Source: Pseudomonadota bacterium
GTDB lineage: Bacteria; Pseudomonadota; Gammaproteobacteria; Burkholderiales; Burkholderiaceae_B
Length of the DNA: 64,000 nucleotides
Direction: 5' to 3'
Assembly (NCBI GenBank): GCA_023423975.1
Contig: JAFAEO010000048.1
Span: 94,075 to 158,074, forward strand
The notes beneath the pieces are model-generated. The model made no database searches, was not told the origin of the DNA, and saw only the letters and a list, made by a program, of their open reading frames with translations. The translations under genes and the position numbers were made by a program. Shown here in pieces: positions 8,362 through 16,451 of the stretch. Every line of letters starts with the position of its first letter. Positions within the stretch are counted from its first letter, which is position 1.

Positions 8362-10662
8362 TCAGGAGACCAGCGCTTCTTCCTCAGAATCCTTTTTTTC
8401 CTTCGGATCGGAATCATTGAAAGTAAGCGTGACTTCGTCCTTGTCATCGATATCAACATAGACCGACCCGCCATTTGCCAGACGGCCAAACAGCAGTTCG
8501 TCGGCCAGGGCACGGCGAATCACGTCCTGGATCAGCCTTTGCATGGGGCGCGCGCCCATCAGCGGATCAAAGCCTTTTTTGGCCAGATGCTGACGCAGAC
8601 TATCGGTAAAGGTCGCCTCTACCCGTTTGGCCTGCAACTGGTGCTCAAGCTCAATCAGGAATTTGTCCACCACGCGCATGATAATGTCTTCGGACAACGA
8701 AGCAAACGGAATGATGGCATCCAGCCGATTACGGAACTCGGGCGAGAACATGCGTTTGATTTCGGCCATTTCATCGCCGCTCTGGCGGCTATCGGCAAAA
8801 CCGATAGAACGACGGTTGAGTAACTCAGCACCGGCATTGGTAGTCATGATGACGACGACGTTGCGAAAATCCGACTTGCGACCGTTGTTATCTGTGAGCA
8901 CACCGTGATCCATCACCTGCAGCAGGATGTTGAAAATATCCGGATGGGCTTTTTCAATCTCATCGAGCAGCAATACGCTGTGCGGCTGCTTGTTGACCGC
9001 TTCGGTCAGCAGACCACCCTGGTCGAAACCGACATACCCGGGAGGCGCACCGATCAAGCGCGACACTGCGTGGCGTTCCATATATTCGGACATATCGAAG
9101 CGAATCAGCTCGACGCCAAGAATGAAGGCCAGTTGTTTGGCCACTTCGGTCTTGCCCACACCCGTGGGACCGGAAAACAGAAACGAACCGATAGGCTTGT
9201 CGGGTTTGCCCAGGCCGGAGCGCGACATCTTGATCGCAGAGGCCAGCGCCGTAATGGCGGCATCCTGACCGAAAACCACTGTTTTCAGATCACGATCCAG
9301 CGTGGCCAGTTTATTGCGATCGTCGGTGCTGACTGACTGCGGCGGAATCCGCGCCATTTTGGACACAACGTTTTCAATATCAGCCTTGCCGATAACCTTT
9401 TTCTGCCGTGATTTGGGCAGCAATCGCTGGGCTGCGCCACTCTCGTCCAGTACGTCAATGGCTTTGTCCGGCAAATGACGGTCGTTGATATGTTTGGCAG
9501 ACAGCTCTGCAGCCGCGGTAATGGCCGCCGCCGAGTAACGAACGTGATGGTGCTCTTCGAATTTGGACTTGAGCCCACGCAGAATAAGGATGGTCTGCTC
9601 GACCGTGGGCTCGCTGACGTCGATTTTCTGAAAGCGACGCGACAGCGCGTGATCTTTTTCGAAAATACCGCGATATTCTTTGTAGGTGGTCGCCCCCATG
9701 CACCGCAGCGCGCCCGAGGACAATGCCGGTTTAAGCAGGTTAGAGGCGTCCATGGTGCCGCCTGAGGCCGAGCCGGCGCCAATCAGCGTGTGGATTTCGT
9801 CGATAAACAATACCGCATCGGGCTGGCTGGCCAGCTGTTTGAGCACGGCTTTCAGACGCTGCTCGAAGTCGCCCCGGTACTTGGTGCCTGCCAGCAATGA
9901 CCCCATGTCCAGTGCGTAGACGCGAGCCTTGGATAGAATTTCAGGTACATTGCCCGTAGAGATACGCAGCGCGAGGCCTTCGGCAATCGCGGTTTTACCC
10001 ACGCCGGCCTCACCAACCAGCAAGGGGTTGTTTTTGCGGCGCCGGCACAGGATTTGCACCACACGCTCAATTTCACTATCCCGCCCGATCAACGGATCAA
10101 TTTTGCCGGCCTTGGCCAGCGCATTCAAATCGGAAGCATACAGCGCAAGCGGCGATTTGTTCTCTTCGGGTTCACCGGCCTGCGGTTCGGACGGTGCAGC
10201 GCTTTCGTCTGGCGATGGCGCAGCAGACTTGGTGATACCGTGGGAAATATAGTTGACCACATCCAGGCGTGTCACGTTCTGCTCTTGCAGATAGAACACG
10301 GCATGGGAGTCTTTTTCGCTGAAAATGGCAACCAGCACGTTGGCGCCGGTGGCCGGGCTTTTCGCATTGCCATTGGAGGAAACATGCATGATGGCCCGCT
10401 GGATGACGCGCTGAAAACCCAGGGTTGGCTGCGTATCTACTTCATCGGAGCCGCCCACGATAGGCGTATTGGCGTCAATAAAGGCGCGCAGCTTGCTGCG
10501 CAACTGTTCGATATCGGCGTCGCACGCGGTCAGCACCTCTCTGGCGGCCGCATTGTCCAGCAGTACCAGCAACAGGTGTTCGACGGTAATAAATTCGTGG
10601 CGTGCCGAACGCGCATCCACAAATGCCATATGAAGTGTCACTTCGAGTTCTTGAGAAATCAC
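8362..10662 (-). CDS. clpA: ClpA, ATP-dependent Clp protease ATP-binding subunit
   Basis: A 766-residue Hsp100 AAA+ unfoldase. A double Clp N-domain (residues 1-150) is followed by two AAA+ modules. Walker A motifs are GEAGVGKT near residue 220 and GPTGVGKT near 500; a Walker B DEIHTL and DEIEKAHP are visible. An IGF tripeptide (NRRSIGFADS) between them and the C-terminal small domain is the ClpP-docking loop, so this is ClpA, not ClpB. The C-terminus is acidic and Lys/Glu rich. It feeds substrates, including N-end rule proteins delivered by ClpS, to ClpP. clpS lies 43 bp upstream and pqiA 2 bp downstream. Confidence 0.97.
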   Translation of the reverse strand: MISQELEVTLHMAFVDARSARHEFITVEHLLLVLLDNAAAREVLTACDADIEQLRSKLRAFIDANTPIVGGSDEVDTQPTLGFQRVIQRAIMHVSSNGNAKSPATGANVLVAIFSEKDSHAVFYLQEQNVTRLDVVNYISHGITKSAAPSPDESAAPSEPQAGEPEENKSPLALYASDLNALAKAGKIDPLIGRDSEIERVVQILCRRRKNNPLLVGEAGVGKTAIAEGLALRISTGNVPEILSKARVYALDMGSLLAGTKYRGDFEQRLKAVLKQLASQPDAVLFIDEIHTLIGAGSASGGTMDASNLLKPALSSGALRCMGATTYKEYRGIFEKDHALSRRFQKIDVSEPTVEQTILILRGLKSKFEEHHHVRYSAAAITAAAELSAKHINDRHLPDKAIDVLDESGAAQRLLPKSRQKKVIGKADIENVVSKMARIPPQSVSTDDRNKLATLDRDLKTVVFGQDAAITALASAIKMSRSGLGKPDKPIGSFLFSGPTGVGKTEVAKQLAFILGVELIRFDMSEYMERHAVSRLIGAPPGYVGFDQGGLLTEAVNKQPHSVLLLDEIEKAHPDIFNILLQVMDHGVLTDNNGRKSDFRNVVVIMTTNAGAELLNRRSIGFADSRQSGDEMAEIKRMFSPEFRNRLDAIIPFASLSEDIIMRVVDKFLIELEHQLQAKRVEATFTDSLRQHLAKKGFDPLMGARPMQRLIQDVIRRALADELLFGRLANGGSVYVDIDDKDEVTLTFNDSDPKEKKDSEEEALVS

Positions 10663-10705
10663 AATTTCCTCCGTCTAAACAACTGCCCTGGAAATGCCAG
10701 GACCA

Positions 10706-11014
10706 TTACAAATCCACGGGTTCCATCACGCACTGCAAAGGGTGCTGATGGGAACGCGCGTACTGCGCAACCGTTGCCACCTTGGTGGCGGCAATATCTC
10801 TGGTATAGACGCCACACACTCCCTTGCCATCATGATGTACTTTTAACATGATCACCGTGGCTTCTTCTTCTGTTTTCGAAAAAATCTTTTGTAAAACCGA
10901 AACCACGAAGTCCATCGGGGTGTAATCGTCGTTTAGCAGTAACACCTGATACATGGGTGGGGGCGCCAATTTTGCCTTTTGCGCTTCAGTGACAATGCCT
11001 GACTGCTGAGCCAT
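10706..11014 (-). CDS. clpS: ClpS, N-end rule adaptor for ClpA
   Basis: A 102-residue adaptor. The family signature is clear: PPMYQVLLLNDDYTPMDFVV near residues 18-37, then a V..HH.G.GVCG.YT segment (KVHHDGKGVCGVYTRDIA) and a C-terminal HPLQC.ME. The N-D-D residues and the histidine pair form the pocket that binds N-terminal Leu, Phe, Tyr or Trp. The flexible N-terminus (about 17 residues) is the part that enters ClpA. First gene of the minus-strand clpS-clpA-pqiABC run and divergent from the cold-shock gene at 11253. Confidence 0.96.
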   Translation of the reverse strand: MAQQSGIVTEAQKAKLAPPPMYQVLLLNDDYTPMDFVVSVLQKIFSKTEEEATVIMLKVHHDGKGVCGVYTRDIAATKVATVAQYARSHQHPLQCVMEPVDL

Positions 11015-11145
11015 ACCAAACCTGCTTAAGAAAGTCTTTATATTGATACTTTATACGATATTTCAAGTGGTGTTGTTTATGAACCCCAGAATTATCGGTA
11101 ATTTCCACTATTGACTCACATAATTTTAATCCGCATCATTTATTT

Positions 11146-11182
11146 ATACTGAAAAATAGTATCCACAAAGCTGTTTCAGTAT
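11146..11182. repeat. Perfect 9-bp inverted repeat in the clpS-csp intergenic region
   Basis: ATACTGAAA at 11146-11154 and TTTCAGTAT at 11174-11182, with a 19-nt spacer, about 70 bp before the cold-shock gene. The left arm overlaps a TATACT hexamer (11145-11150) that could be a -10 element. It could be an operator or a leader hairpin of the csp mRNA. No expression evidence. Confidence 0.45.
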
Positions 11183-11252
11183 CTTTTCGGCAGATGGCGC
11201 GTCACCGGTCATTTGCCATGGGTTGGTAAAATCTTGAGCAGAGGCTGTAAGA

Positions 11253-11501
11253 ATGTCAGAAACAACAGAAACATCAGTCCCGGAAGAAGGCGGTAACAAA
11301 CAGACCGGGACCGTGAAATGGTTTAACGATGCTAAAGGGTTCGGTTTCATTACACCCGATGGCGGCGGCGAAGACCTTTTTGCCCACTTTTCTTCCATCC
11401 AGATGAATGGATTCAAAACGCTCAAAGAAGGTCAGCGCGTTACTTTCGAGATTGCACAAGGTCCAAAAGGGCAACAGGCACTTAATATAATGGCAGCATA
11501 G
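11253..11501 (+). CDS. CspA-family cold-shock protein
   Basis: An 82-residue single cold-shock domain. Both RNA-binding motifs are present: RNP1 KGFGFI (about 29-34) and an RNP2 variant DLFAHFSSI (about 42-50). Residues from TGTVKWFNDAKG onward match the usual 67-70-residue protein. The first 15 residues (MSETTETSVPEEGGN) are an acidic extension not found in most CspA proteins; no start codon lies between it and the core, so I keep the ATG at 11253. A GAGG-like site sits about 9 nt upstream. Probable role: binding single-stranded RNA or DNA and melting mRNA structure. The DUF192 gene follows 18 bp downstream. Confidence 0.95.
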   Translation: MSETTETSVPEEGGNKQTGTVKWFNDAKGFGFITPDGGGEDLFAHFSSIQMNGFKTLKEGQRVTFEIAQGPKGQQALNIMAA

Positions 11502-11519
11502 CCTGTATAATTACAGACT

Positions 11520-12065
11520 ATGTCCATATCCCTGCCCGCATCAAGGTTCTTGCGGTTAGCGCTTATTGCGGGCTGCACCATCCTGGCAGGCCTATTGCTG
11601 GCCCCACGGATTGCTGCAGCCCGCGTTTCCGTTTCCGGCTCGCCTGTTCCCGGTACGTCCGCCGCAAATATCTCATTGCAAATCAACAACAATAAGATCA
11701 CAGCTGAAATGGCCGATACCGAGCCGTTGCGCGCCAAAGGACTGATGCATCGCAAAACGCTGGCACACGACCACGGGATGCTTTTTGTGTTTGCCGACGA
11801 TCAGCCCCGCTGTTTCTGGATGAAAAACACCCTGATTCCCCTGTCCATTGCCTTCATGGACAGGCACGGCACCATTGTCGCCCTCGATGAAATGCAGCCG
11901 CTTAGCGAGGAGCCTCACTGCTCCGGCGCCGATGCCCGCTACGCACTGGAGATGAACCGGGACTGGTTTCGTAGCCATCACATCCGTGTCGGTGATAATA
12001 TCAAGGCTGTCATACCGGACACCCTGCCCGCTGCAAAAGATGGCGTGCCGGCAACACCACAGTAA
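11520..12065 (+). CDS. DUF192 family exported protein
   Basis: A 181-residue protein with an N-terminal hydrophobic signal or anchor (residues about 9-33, ending in IAAA) and a DUF192 domain from about residue 50. Family features: E.A.T...R..GLMHR (AEMADTEPLRAKGLMHRKTL), GMLFVF, CFWMKNTLIPLSIAF and a C-terminal ALEMN. The biochemical role of DUF192 is unknown. No ribosome-binding site is visible; instead a TATAAT hexamer lies at 11506-11511, nine bases before the ATG, so a leaderless transcript is possible, or translation depends on the upstream csp gene 18 bp away. Followed after 9 bp by a lipoprotein gene. Confidence 0.85.
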   Translation: MSISLPASRFLRLALIAGCTILAGLLLAPRIAAARVSVSGSPVPGTSAANISLQINNNKITAEMADTEPLRAKGLMHRKTLAHDHGMLFVFADDQPRCFWMKNTLIPLSIAFMDRHGTIVALDEMQPLSEEPHCSGADARYALEMNRDWFRSHHIRVGDNIKAVIPDTLPAAKDGVPATPQ

Positions 12066-12074
12066 AGGTTATAT

Positions 12075-12431
12075 ATGAAAGGAATCAGGATCGTCCTGCT
12101 GGGAAGCTGCATAAGCTTGCTGGCGGGATGCGCAGGCATTACCCTGCCCGAATATCAAAAACCGGCCATTGAGCGAAACTCCGATGTTCAGCCCAAACAA
12201 CTGGCCAATTGCATCATCAACGGCTGGAAAGGCCCCTATCCTGCGGCCCATTTGACAGAGTCAGATGCCGACTATTATTTTGGCGGCATTCCAGGACCGG
12301 ATGATCCCAAAGCGAAAATCAGCGTCACGCCCCGTTCACTTGATTCCAACGCCGGGTCGCGCGTGACCCTGCGAGTGGCTCAAGATACGTCACCAGATAT
12401 CGTGACGATTGTCGAGCAATGCATGCGCTAA
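12075..12431 (+). CDS. Small hypothetical lipoprotein
   Basis: A 118-residue protein with a clear type II signal: basic start (MKGIRI), hydrophobic core and lipobox LAGC with the lipid-attachment cysteine at residue 19. The mature part of about 100 residues contains one further internal cysteine (C45) and one near the C-terminus (EQCMR), which could form a disulfide. I do not recognise the family; similar short lipoproteins are common in this order. It directly follows the DUF192 gene and ends just before the shared terminator at 12445-12485. Confidence 0.75.
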   Translation: MKGIRIVLLGSCISLLAGCAGITLPEYQKPAIERNSDVQPKQLANCIINGWKGPYPAAHLTESDADYYFGGIPGPDDPKAKISVTPRSLDSNAGSRVTLRVAQDTSPDIVTIVEQCMR

Positions 12432-12444
12432 TGCGCCGCAGCCA

Positions 12445-12485
12445 AAAAGAAACCGCCAGGCATGAACTGCACTGGCGGTTTTTTT
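12445..12485. terminator. Bidirectional terminator between the lipoprotein gene and sodB
   Basis: 9-bp stem (AACCGCCAG at 12451-12459 with CTGGCGGTT at 12472-12480), followed by T5 on the right and preceded by AAAAAGA on the left, so it can stop transcripts from both convergent genes. Confidence 0.85.
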
Positions 12486-12514
12486 ATGCAAGGACAAGTC
12501 CCTGCCTGGCTTTA

Positions 12515-13090
12515 TCAACCCAGATTTTTGCTGGCGAAATCCCAGTTGGCCAGTTTCCAGAAAGACTCCAGATATTTGGGGCGCGCATTACGATAGTCAA
12601 TATAGTAAGCGTGCTCCCAGACATCACAGGTCAGCAGCGGAACATCGTCTGTGGTCAGCGGTGTTTTGGCGTTGCTGGTATTGACGATATCGAGTGAACC
12701 GTCAGTTTTTTTCACCAGCCAGGTCCAGCCTGAGCCAAAGTTGCCTGCAGCCGCTTTGTTGAACTCTTCCTTGAACTTGTCAACACTGCCCCATTTTTTG
12801 TTGATGCCTTCAAGCACAGCGCCCGCCGGTTCGCTGCCGCCAGGTGTCAGACTGTTCCAGTAGAACGTGTGGTTCCAGATCTGCGCGGCCTGATTGAACA
12901 TCACGCCATCGGATTTTTTCACGATCTCTTCCAGGCTGGCATTTTCAAATTCTGTACCAGGGATCAGTTCGTTCAGCTTGTCAACATAGGCCTTATGATG
13001 TTTGCCATAGTGGTATTCGAGCGTTTCTTTAGAAATTGTGGGAGCAAGTGCATCCATTTCATACGGAAGTGGAGGTAAGCTGTGTGCCAT
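12515..13090 (-). CDS. sodB: Superoxide dismutase, iron type
   Basis: A 191-residue cytoplasmic superoxide dismutase converting superoxide to oxygen and hydrogen peroxide. Metal ligands by position in the family: H27, H74, D156 and H160 (DVWEHAYY). Q70 in the NQAAQIWNHTFYW segment and the AGNFGSGW sequence near 115-122 indicate the iron type rather than manganese. Length matches E. coli SodB. A good ribosome-binding site (AAGGAGAT) precedes the ATG. It lies 50 bp downstream of xseA on the same strand and may be co-transcribed or have its own promoter in that gap. Confidence 0.95.
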   Translation of the reverse strand: MAHSLPPLPYEMDALAPTISKETLEYHYGKHHKAYVDKLNELIPGTEFENASLEEIVKKSDGVMFNQAAQIWNHTFYWNSLTPGGSEPAGAVLEGINKKWGSVDKFKEEFNKAAAGNFGSGWTWLVKKTDGSLDIVNTSNAKTPLTTDDVPLLTCDVWEHAYYIDYRNARPKYLESFWKLANWDFASKNLG

Positions 13091-13140
13091 GTAGATCTCC
13101 TTGTCAAAGTGAAAAAGGTTCTCTGATGATACCTTAAATT

Positions 13141-14448
13141 CTAGCTGCGATTGGGAATGACCCTGACTTGCTGCGTACCTTTCTCCAGTTCCACCTTCAG
13201 GGTCTGACCATCATGCAGCGCGCCCGGGTCGCGCTGCACATGCCCTGCTTCATCATAGACGATGGCATAACCACGTCCCAGCACGACCCGCGGATTGATG
13301 GTTTCAAATTGTGTATGTGTGCGTTCAAACCGGCGCTGCGTCTGGCTGATGACCCGGTCTGTCGCGCGATCCAGGCGTGCCAGCAGGGATGCCAGCCGGT
13401 TCCGAGCGTGCGTCACCTGGGGCGCAGTATGTTCCAGTGCCTGGGTCAGCATGGCGACCCGGTTTCTTTTATGAGTCAAACAGGTCCGCAAGCCGCCATC
13501 AAGCTGCCTGACTGCGTGCACCACTCGCACTCGATCGGCACGGACCTTTTGCGCGGGCGACACCAGCCGGCCCGTCAGGCGATCCAGTCGCAAACTGTAA
13601 TGCTCCAGCATGCGCTGTTGATGCCGCGACAGCCTGCCGGCCAATCCGGCAATATCTTTCAGTATGTCCTGCCGGGGCCGACAAACCAACTCCGCAGCGG
13701 CCGTGGGGGTTGGTGCGCGCAGGTCTGCGACGAAATCGGCGATCGTAAAGTCTGTTTCGTGCCCGACGCCCGACACAATAGGAATCCGGCTGGCCGCAAT
13801 TAGTCGGGCCAGCGCTTCATCATTGAAACTCCACAGGTCCTCCATACTGCCGCCGCCGCGAACCAGCAACAAGACATCTACTTCATTGCGCATCTGGGCC
13901 TGCGCCAGGGCACTCATGATTTCGGTGGCGGCATCCCTGCCCTGTACCGTGGTCGGATAGATCACGACACTCACATGCGGCGCCCGGCGCGTGAGTGCGC
14001 TGAGCACATCCTGCAAGGCGGCAGCCCCAAGCGAAGTAATGACACCAACGCGACGGGCAAATGCCGGCAACGGACGTTTGCGAGACGCATCCAGCAGACC
14101 TTCTTCCTGAAGGCGAGCGCGAATGGCCAGAAATTGTTCATACAAATTGCCCTGCCCCGCCCGACGCAGCGACTCCACCTGCAACTGGTAATCGCCGCGA
14201 GGCTCATACAACGTTACGCGGGCACGTACGTCGATCCGATCTCCCGAAGCAGGCACAAAATCAAGCTGTGCGGTCCTGCCGCGGAACATGACGGCACGCA
14301 CCGACGCGCGATCATCCTTAAGGGTGAAATACCAGTGGCCGGAAGAGGCCCGGACAAAATTGGAAATTTCGCCCGTAACCCATAGCGTGGGCACGCCTTC
14401 GTCAAGCAGCCGACTGACACGCCGGTTCAGTTGGGCGACCGATAACAT
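13141..14448 (-). CDS. xseA: Exodeoxyribonuclease VII large subunit
   Basis: A protein of 435 residues from the ATG at 14448. The N-terminal OB fold (SVAQLNRRVSRLL, WVTGEISNF, GHWYFTLKDD) binds single-stranded DNA; the catalytic region has LLVRGGGSMEDLWSFNDE and GVGHETDFTIADFVADLRAPTPTAAAE; a long basic helical C-terminal part follows. With XseB (not in the window) it degrades single-stranded DNA from both ends. The frame stays open upstream to a TTG at 14529, adding 27 residues; I prefer the first ATG because the OB fold begins immediately after it, but neither start has a strong ribosome-binding site, so a TTG start in between is possible. Confidence 0.93.
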   Translation of the reverse strand: MLSVAQLNRRVSRLLDEGVPTLWVTGEISNFVRASSGHWYFTLKDDRASVRAVMFRGRTAQLDFVPASGDRIDVRARVTLYEPRGDYQLQVESLRRAGQGNLYEQFLAIRARLQEEGLLDASRKRPLPAFARRVGVITSLGAAALQDVLSALTRRAPHVSVVIYPTTVQGRDAATEIMSALAQAQMRNEVDVLLLVRGGGSMEDLWSFNDEALARLIAASRIPIVSGVGHETDFTIADFVADLRAPTPTAAAELVCRPRQDILKDIAGLAGRLSRHQQRMLEHYSLRLDRLTGRLVSPAQKVRADRVRVVHAVRQLDGGLRTCLTHKRNRVAMLTQALEHTAPQVTHARNRLASLLARLDRATDRVISQTQRRFERTHTQFETINPRVVLGRGYAIVYDEAGHVQRDPGALHDGQTLKVELEKGTQQVRVIPNRS

Positions 14449-15032
14449 TTTTTCGCTTGACAAGGCGCCGTAATTTTCCTGATTTTCCAAAATTCCAATT
14501 CCAAACTGTCCACAAAATTTAAAAATCAAGCGCCTGGGCTTTTTTTCGGCGCATTACAATGGCTTCCTGATTTGATTTCTCACAAATATCTCTTAACCAA
14601 TTGAATTCAAACAACAATAAATATTTCAATTAAATTGCACAATGATTAAGCAAACAAGCCCGGCACTTGTGTAGATACGCCATTACAGCATCTTATTCAC
14701 AGAATTATCCACAGAAAATGTGAGTAGTTACATTTGTCCATTTTGACGCCGCCACCCGTTGCAGATTTTGTGCATTGCATGATTTGCCCGCGCCTTTCAA
14801 GACCGGCGATTTGTGCAATCGTGCATGGTGCAAACGCCGGCCGCTTAAAAAAGTCCCGTCCGGATTTGACGCGATCATGTTCACGATATCCGGCGTCTTC
14901 AATGATACTGGACCGTGACCGGTCGGAGCGATCATCGTTGCATCGCAGGCGCGTGAAGCGCTTTTGCGGCACAAGAAACAAGTACACTGGCCGTTTCCGA
15001 TTTTACCGAACGCCAGTCCTAATTACCCGACC
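14449..15032. other. Intergenic region, AT-rich, between xseA and lpxK
   Basis: No convincing gene in about 580 bp. The part from about 14578 to 14650 is markedly richer in A and T than the flanks. Two DnaA boxes lie at 14693-14713. The xseA start and lpxK start diverge from here, so both promoters should be inside. Short open frames on both strands lack ribosome-binding sites and recognisable protein features. Confidence 0.6.
14693..14713 (+). promoter_or_regulatory. Tandem DnaA boxes
   Basis: TTATTCACA (14693-14701) and TTATCCACA (14705-14713) both match the consensus TTATNCACA exactly, in the same orientation and 12 bp apart. They sit 330 bp upstream of lpxK, beside an AT-rich tract. They may titrate DnaA or link a promoter to replication; an origin is less likely because dnaA, dnaN and rpmH are not here. 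Confidence 0.55.
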
Positions 15033-16109
15033 ATGGTACTGAAAAAAAAATCTGCCCTGACCGACACCCTGCTGCGCCAATGGCAAAGCGGCGGGACACT
15101 ATCCAACATGCTCCTGCCGCTGTCATGGATCACGCGACTGGTCGTTGCCATCCGGCGCGGACTCTACAGGTACGACCTGAAAAAACCAGACCGCCTGCCA
15201 GTCCCGGTCATCGTCGTAGGTAATATTTTTGTGGGAGGCACCGGCAAAACCCCATTTGTTCTGAGCCTGATCGCTGCATTGCGGCAACGCGGCTGGCAGC
15301 CTGGCGTGGTCAGCCGCGGCTATGGCGTTGCCGTCGGTCGCGAGCCTCGCCACGGCTACGGCACCCAGGTAGACGCCGCCTACCTGGGTGATGAGCCCTC
15401 CATGCTTGCACGCATCGCACCCGTCGCGATACACCCGGACCGGACGCGGGCTGCGCATTGCCTGTTGCAACAATATCCGGACACCACGGTCATCATCGCC
15501 GACGATGGCCTGCAACACCTGGCCCTTGGGCGCGATATCGAAATCGCGGTGCAGGACAGCCGCGGCATCGGTAATGGCCGCCTGTTGCCTGCCGGTCCCT
15601 TGCGCGAGCCGGCTACCAGATTGGCATCAGTTGATTATCTGGTTATCAATACTCCTGCAGATGAGCCCGTTGCTGAGCCGGCGCCTGATACCCCTGGCCA
15701 AGGCCGACTTCACAAGCCGCAGCAGGTGACCATGCAATTGCACCCGACCCGCATGGTGCACCTGTCCTCTGGCAGAAGCATGCCGCCGACGCAATGGGTC
15801 ACAGAGCACGGGGGCCAGCGCATTGCAGCCATTGCTGGCATCGGCCACCCGCCACGATTTTTCAGAACACTGGCGCATACCGGTATTGCCGTACAGCAAA
15901 CCATTGCCTTTCCCGATCATCACGCCTATTCCGAGTCCGAGATTCGGGCCATCGATGCCGACGTGGTTCTGATGACGGCCAAAGACGCAGCCAAATGCCA
16001 GGCCATGCAGGACGAGCGCCTGTGGAGCATGGAAGTCGCCCCCCGGTTTTCCGATGCAGATTTTTTTGACCGAATCACCGAACAACTCAAATCATTACCG
16101 GTATACTGA
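15033..16109 (+). CDS. lpxK: Tetraacyldisaccharide 4'-kinase (lipid A biosynthesis)
   Basis: A 358-residue membrane-associated kinase that phosphorylates the 4' position of the lipid A disaccharide. N-terminal hydrophobic helix at about 27-42 (LLPLSWITRLVVAI), Walker A GGTGKTP at 68-74, DDGLQHLALGRD (catalytic-base region) near 155 and LLPAGPLREP near 187 are all typical. The frame is open upstream to 14964, but the ATG at 15033 gives the usual N-terminal length. No strong ribosome-binding site is seen. Downstream on the same strand come trm112, kdsB and adk, a common betaproteobacterial order. In Bordetella, as I remember it, exbB-exbD-type genes lie between xseA and lpxK; they are absent here. 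Confidence 0.93.
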   Translation: MVLKKKSALTDTLLRQWQSGGTLSNMLLPLSWITRLVVAIRRGLYRYDLKKPDRLPVPVIVVGNIFVGGTGKTPFVLSLIAALRQRGWQPGVVSRGYGVAVGREPRHGYGTQVDAAYLGDEPSMLARIAPVAIHPDRTRAAHCLLQQYPDTTVIIADDGLQHLALGRDIEIAVQDSRGIGNGRLLPAGPLREPATRLASVDYLVINTPADEPVAEPAPDTPGQGRLHKPQQVTMQLHPTRMVHLSSGRSMPPTQWVTEHGGQRIAAIAGIGHPPRFFRTLAHTGIAVQQTIAFPDHHAYSESEIRAIDADVVLMTAKDAAKCQAMQDERLWSMEVAPRFSDADFFDRITEQLKSLPVY

Positions 16110-16138
16110 TCCATTCAACCGATTACACCACACTTACT

Positions 16139-16450
16139 ATGGACACGCATTTTCTCAAGCTCCTCGTCTGCCCGCTGTGCAACAGCCCCCTGCGCCATGA
16201 CCAGAGTGAGCAGGAACTGATCTGTCAGTACGACCAACTGGCCTACCCTATCCGAAACGGCATCCCTATCATGCTCAAGGAAGAGGCGCGTGCGCTCAGT
16301 CAGAATCAAGAAACTTCGACAGCAGCGGCTCACCTCCAGGGCAGCCTTACGGGCGAGTCTGCTGCAGATCCGGCGCAAAAACAAAACAACAGCAAGACAA
16401 CCGCCGAGTCCGGCCAATCCGGCTCCGCCACGCCCGGCGCCAAAGATTAA
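16139..16450 (+). CDS. Trm112-family zinc-ribbon protein with long C-terminal tail
   Basis: A 103-residue protein. The first 52 residues are a Trm112-like domain: LLVCPLCNSPL with C11 and C14, then ELICQYDQLAYPIRNGIPIML. Only three cysteines are seen, so metal binding may be reduced, as in many bacterial members. The family activates methyltransferases in eukaryotes and archaea; the bacterial role is unclear. Bacterial members are usually about 60 residues; here a tail of about 50 residues rich in Ser, Thr, Gln, Ala and Gly is added. It lies between lpxK (29 bp upstream) and kdsB (1 bp downstream). Confidence 0.88.
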   Translation: MDTHFLKLLVCPLCNSPLRHDQSEQELICQYDQLAYPIRNGIPIMLKEEARALSQNQETSTAAAHLQGSLTGESAADPAQKQNNSKTTAESGQSGSATPGAKD

Positions 16451-16451
16451 T

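Noticed and set aside
14734..15042. 102-codon plus-strand open frame in the xseA-lpxK gap
   Set aside because: No ribosome-binding site and no recognisable domain, and it runs over the start of lpxK in another frame.
16290..16451. 54-codon N-terminal extension of KdsB
   Set aside because: It overlaps the trm112 tail in another frame, is strongly basic and precedes the standard KdsB N-terminus.
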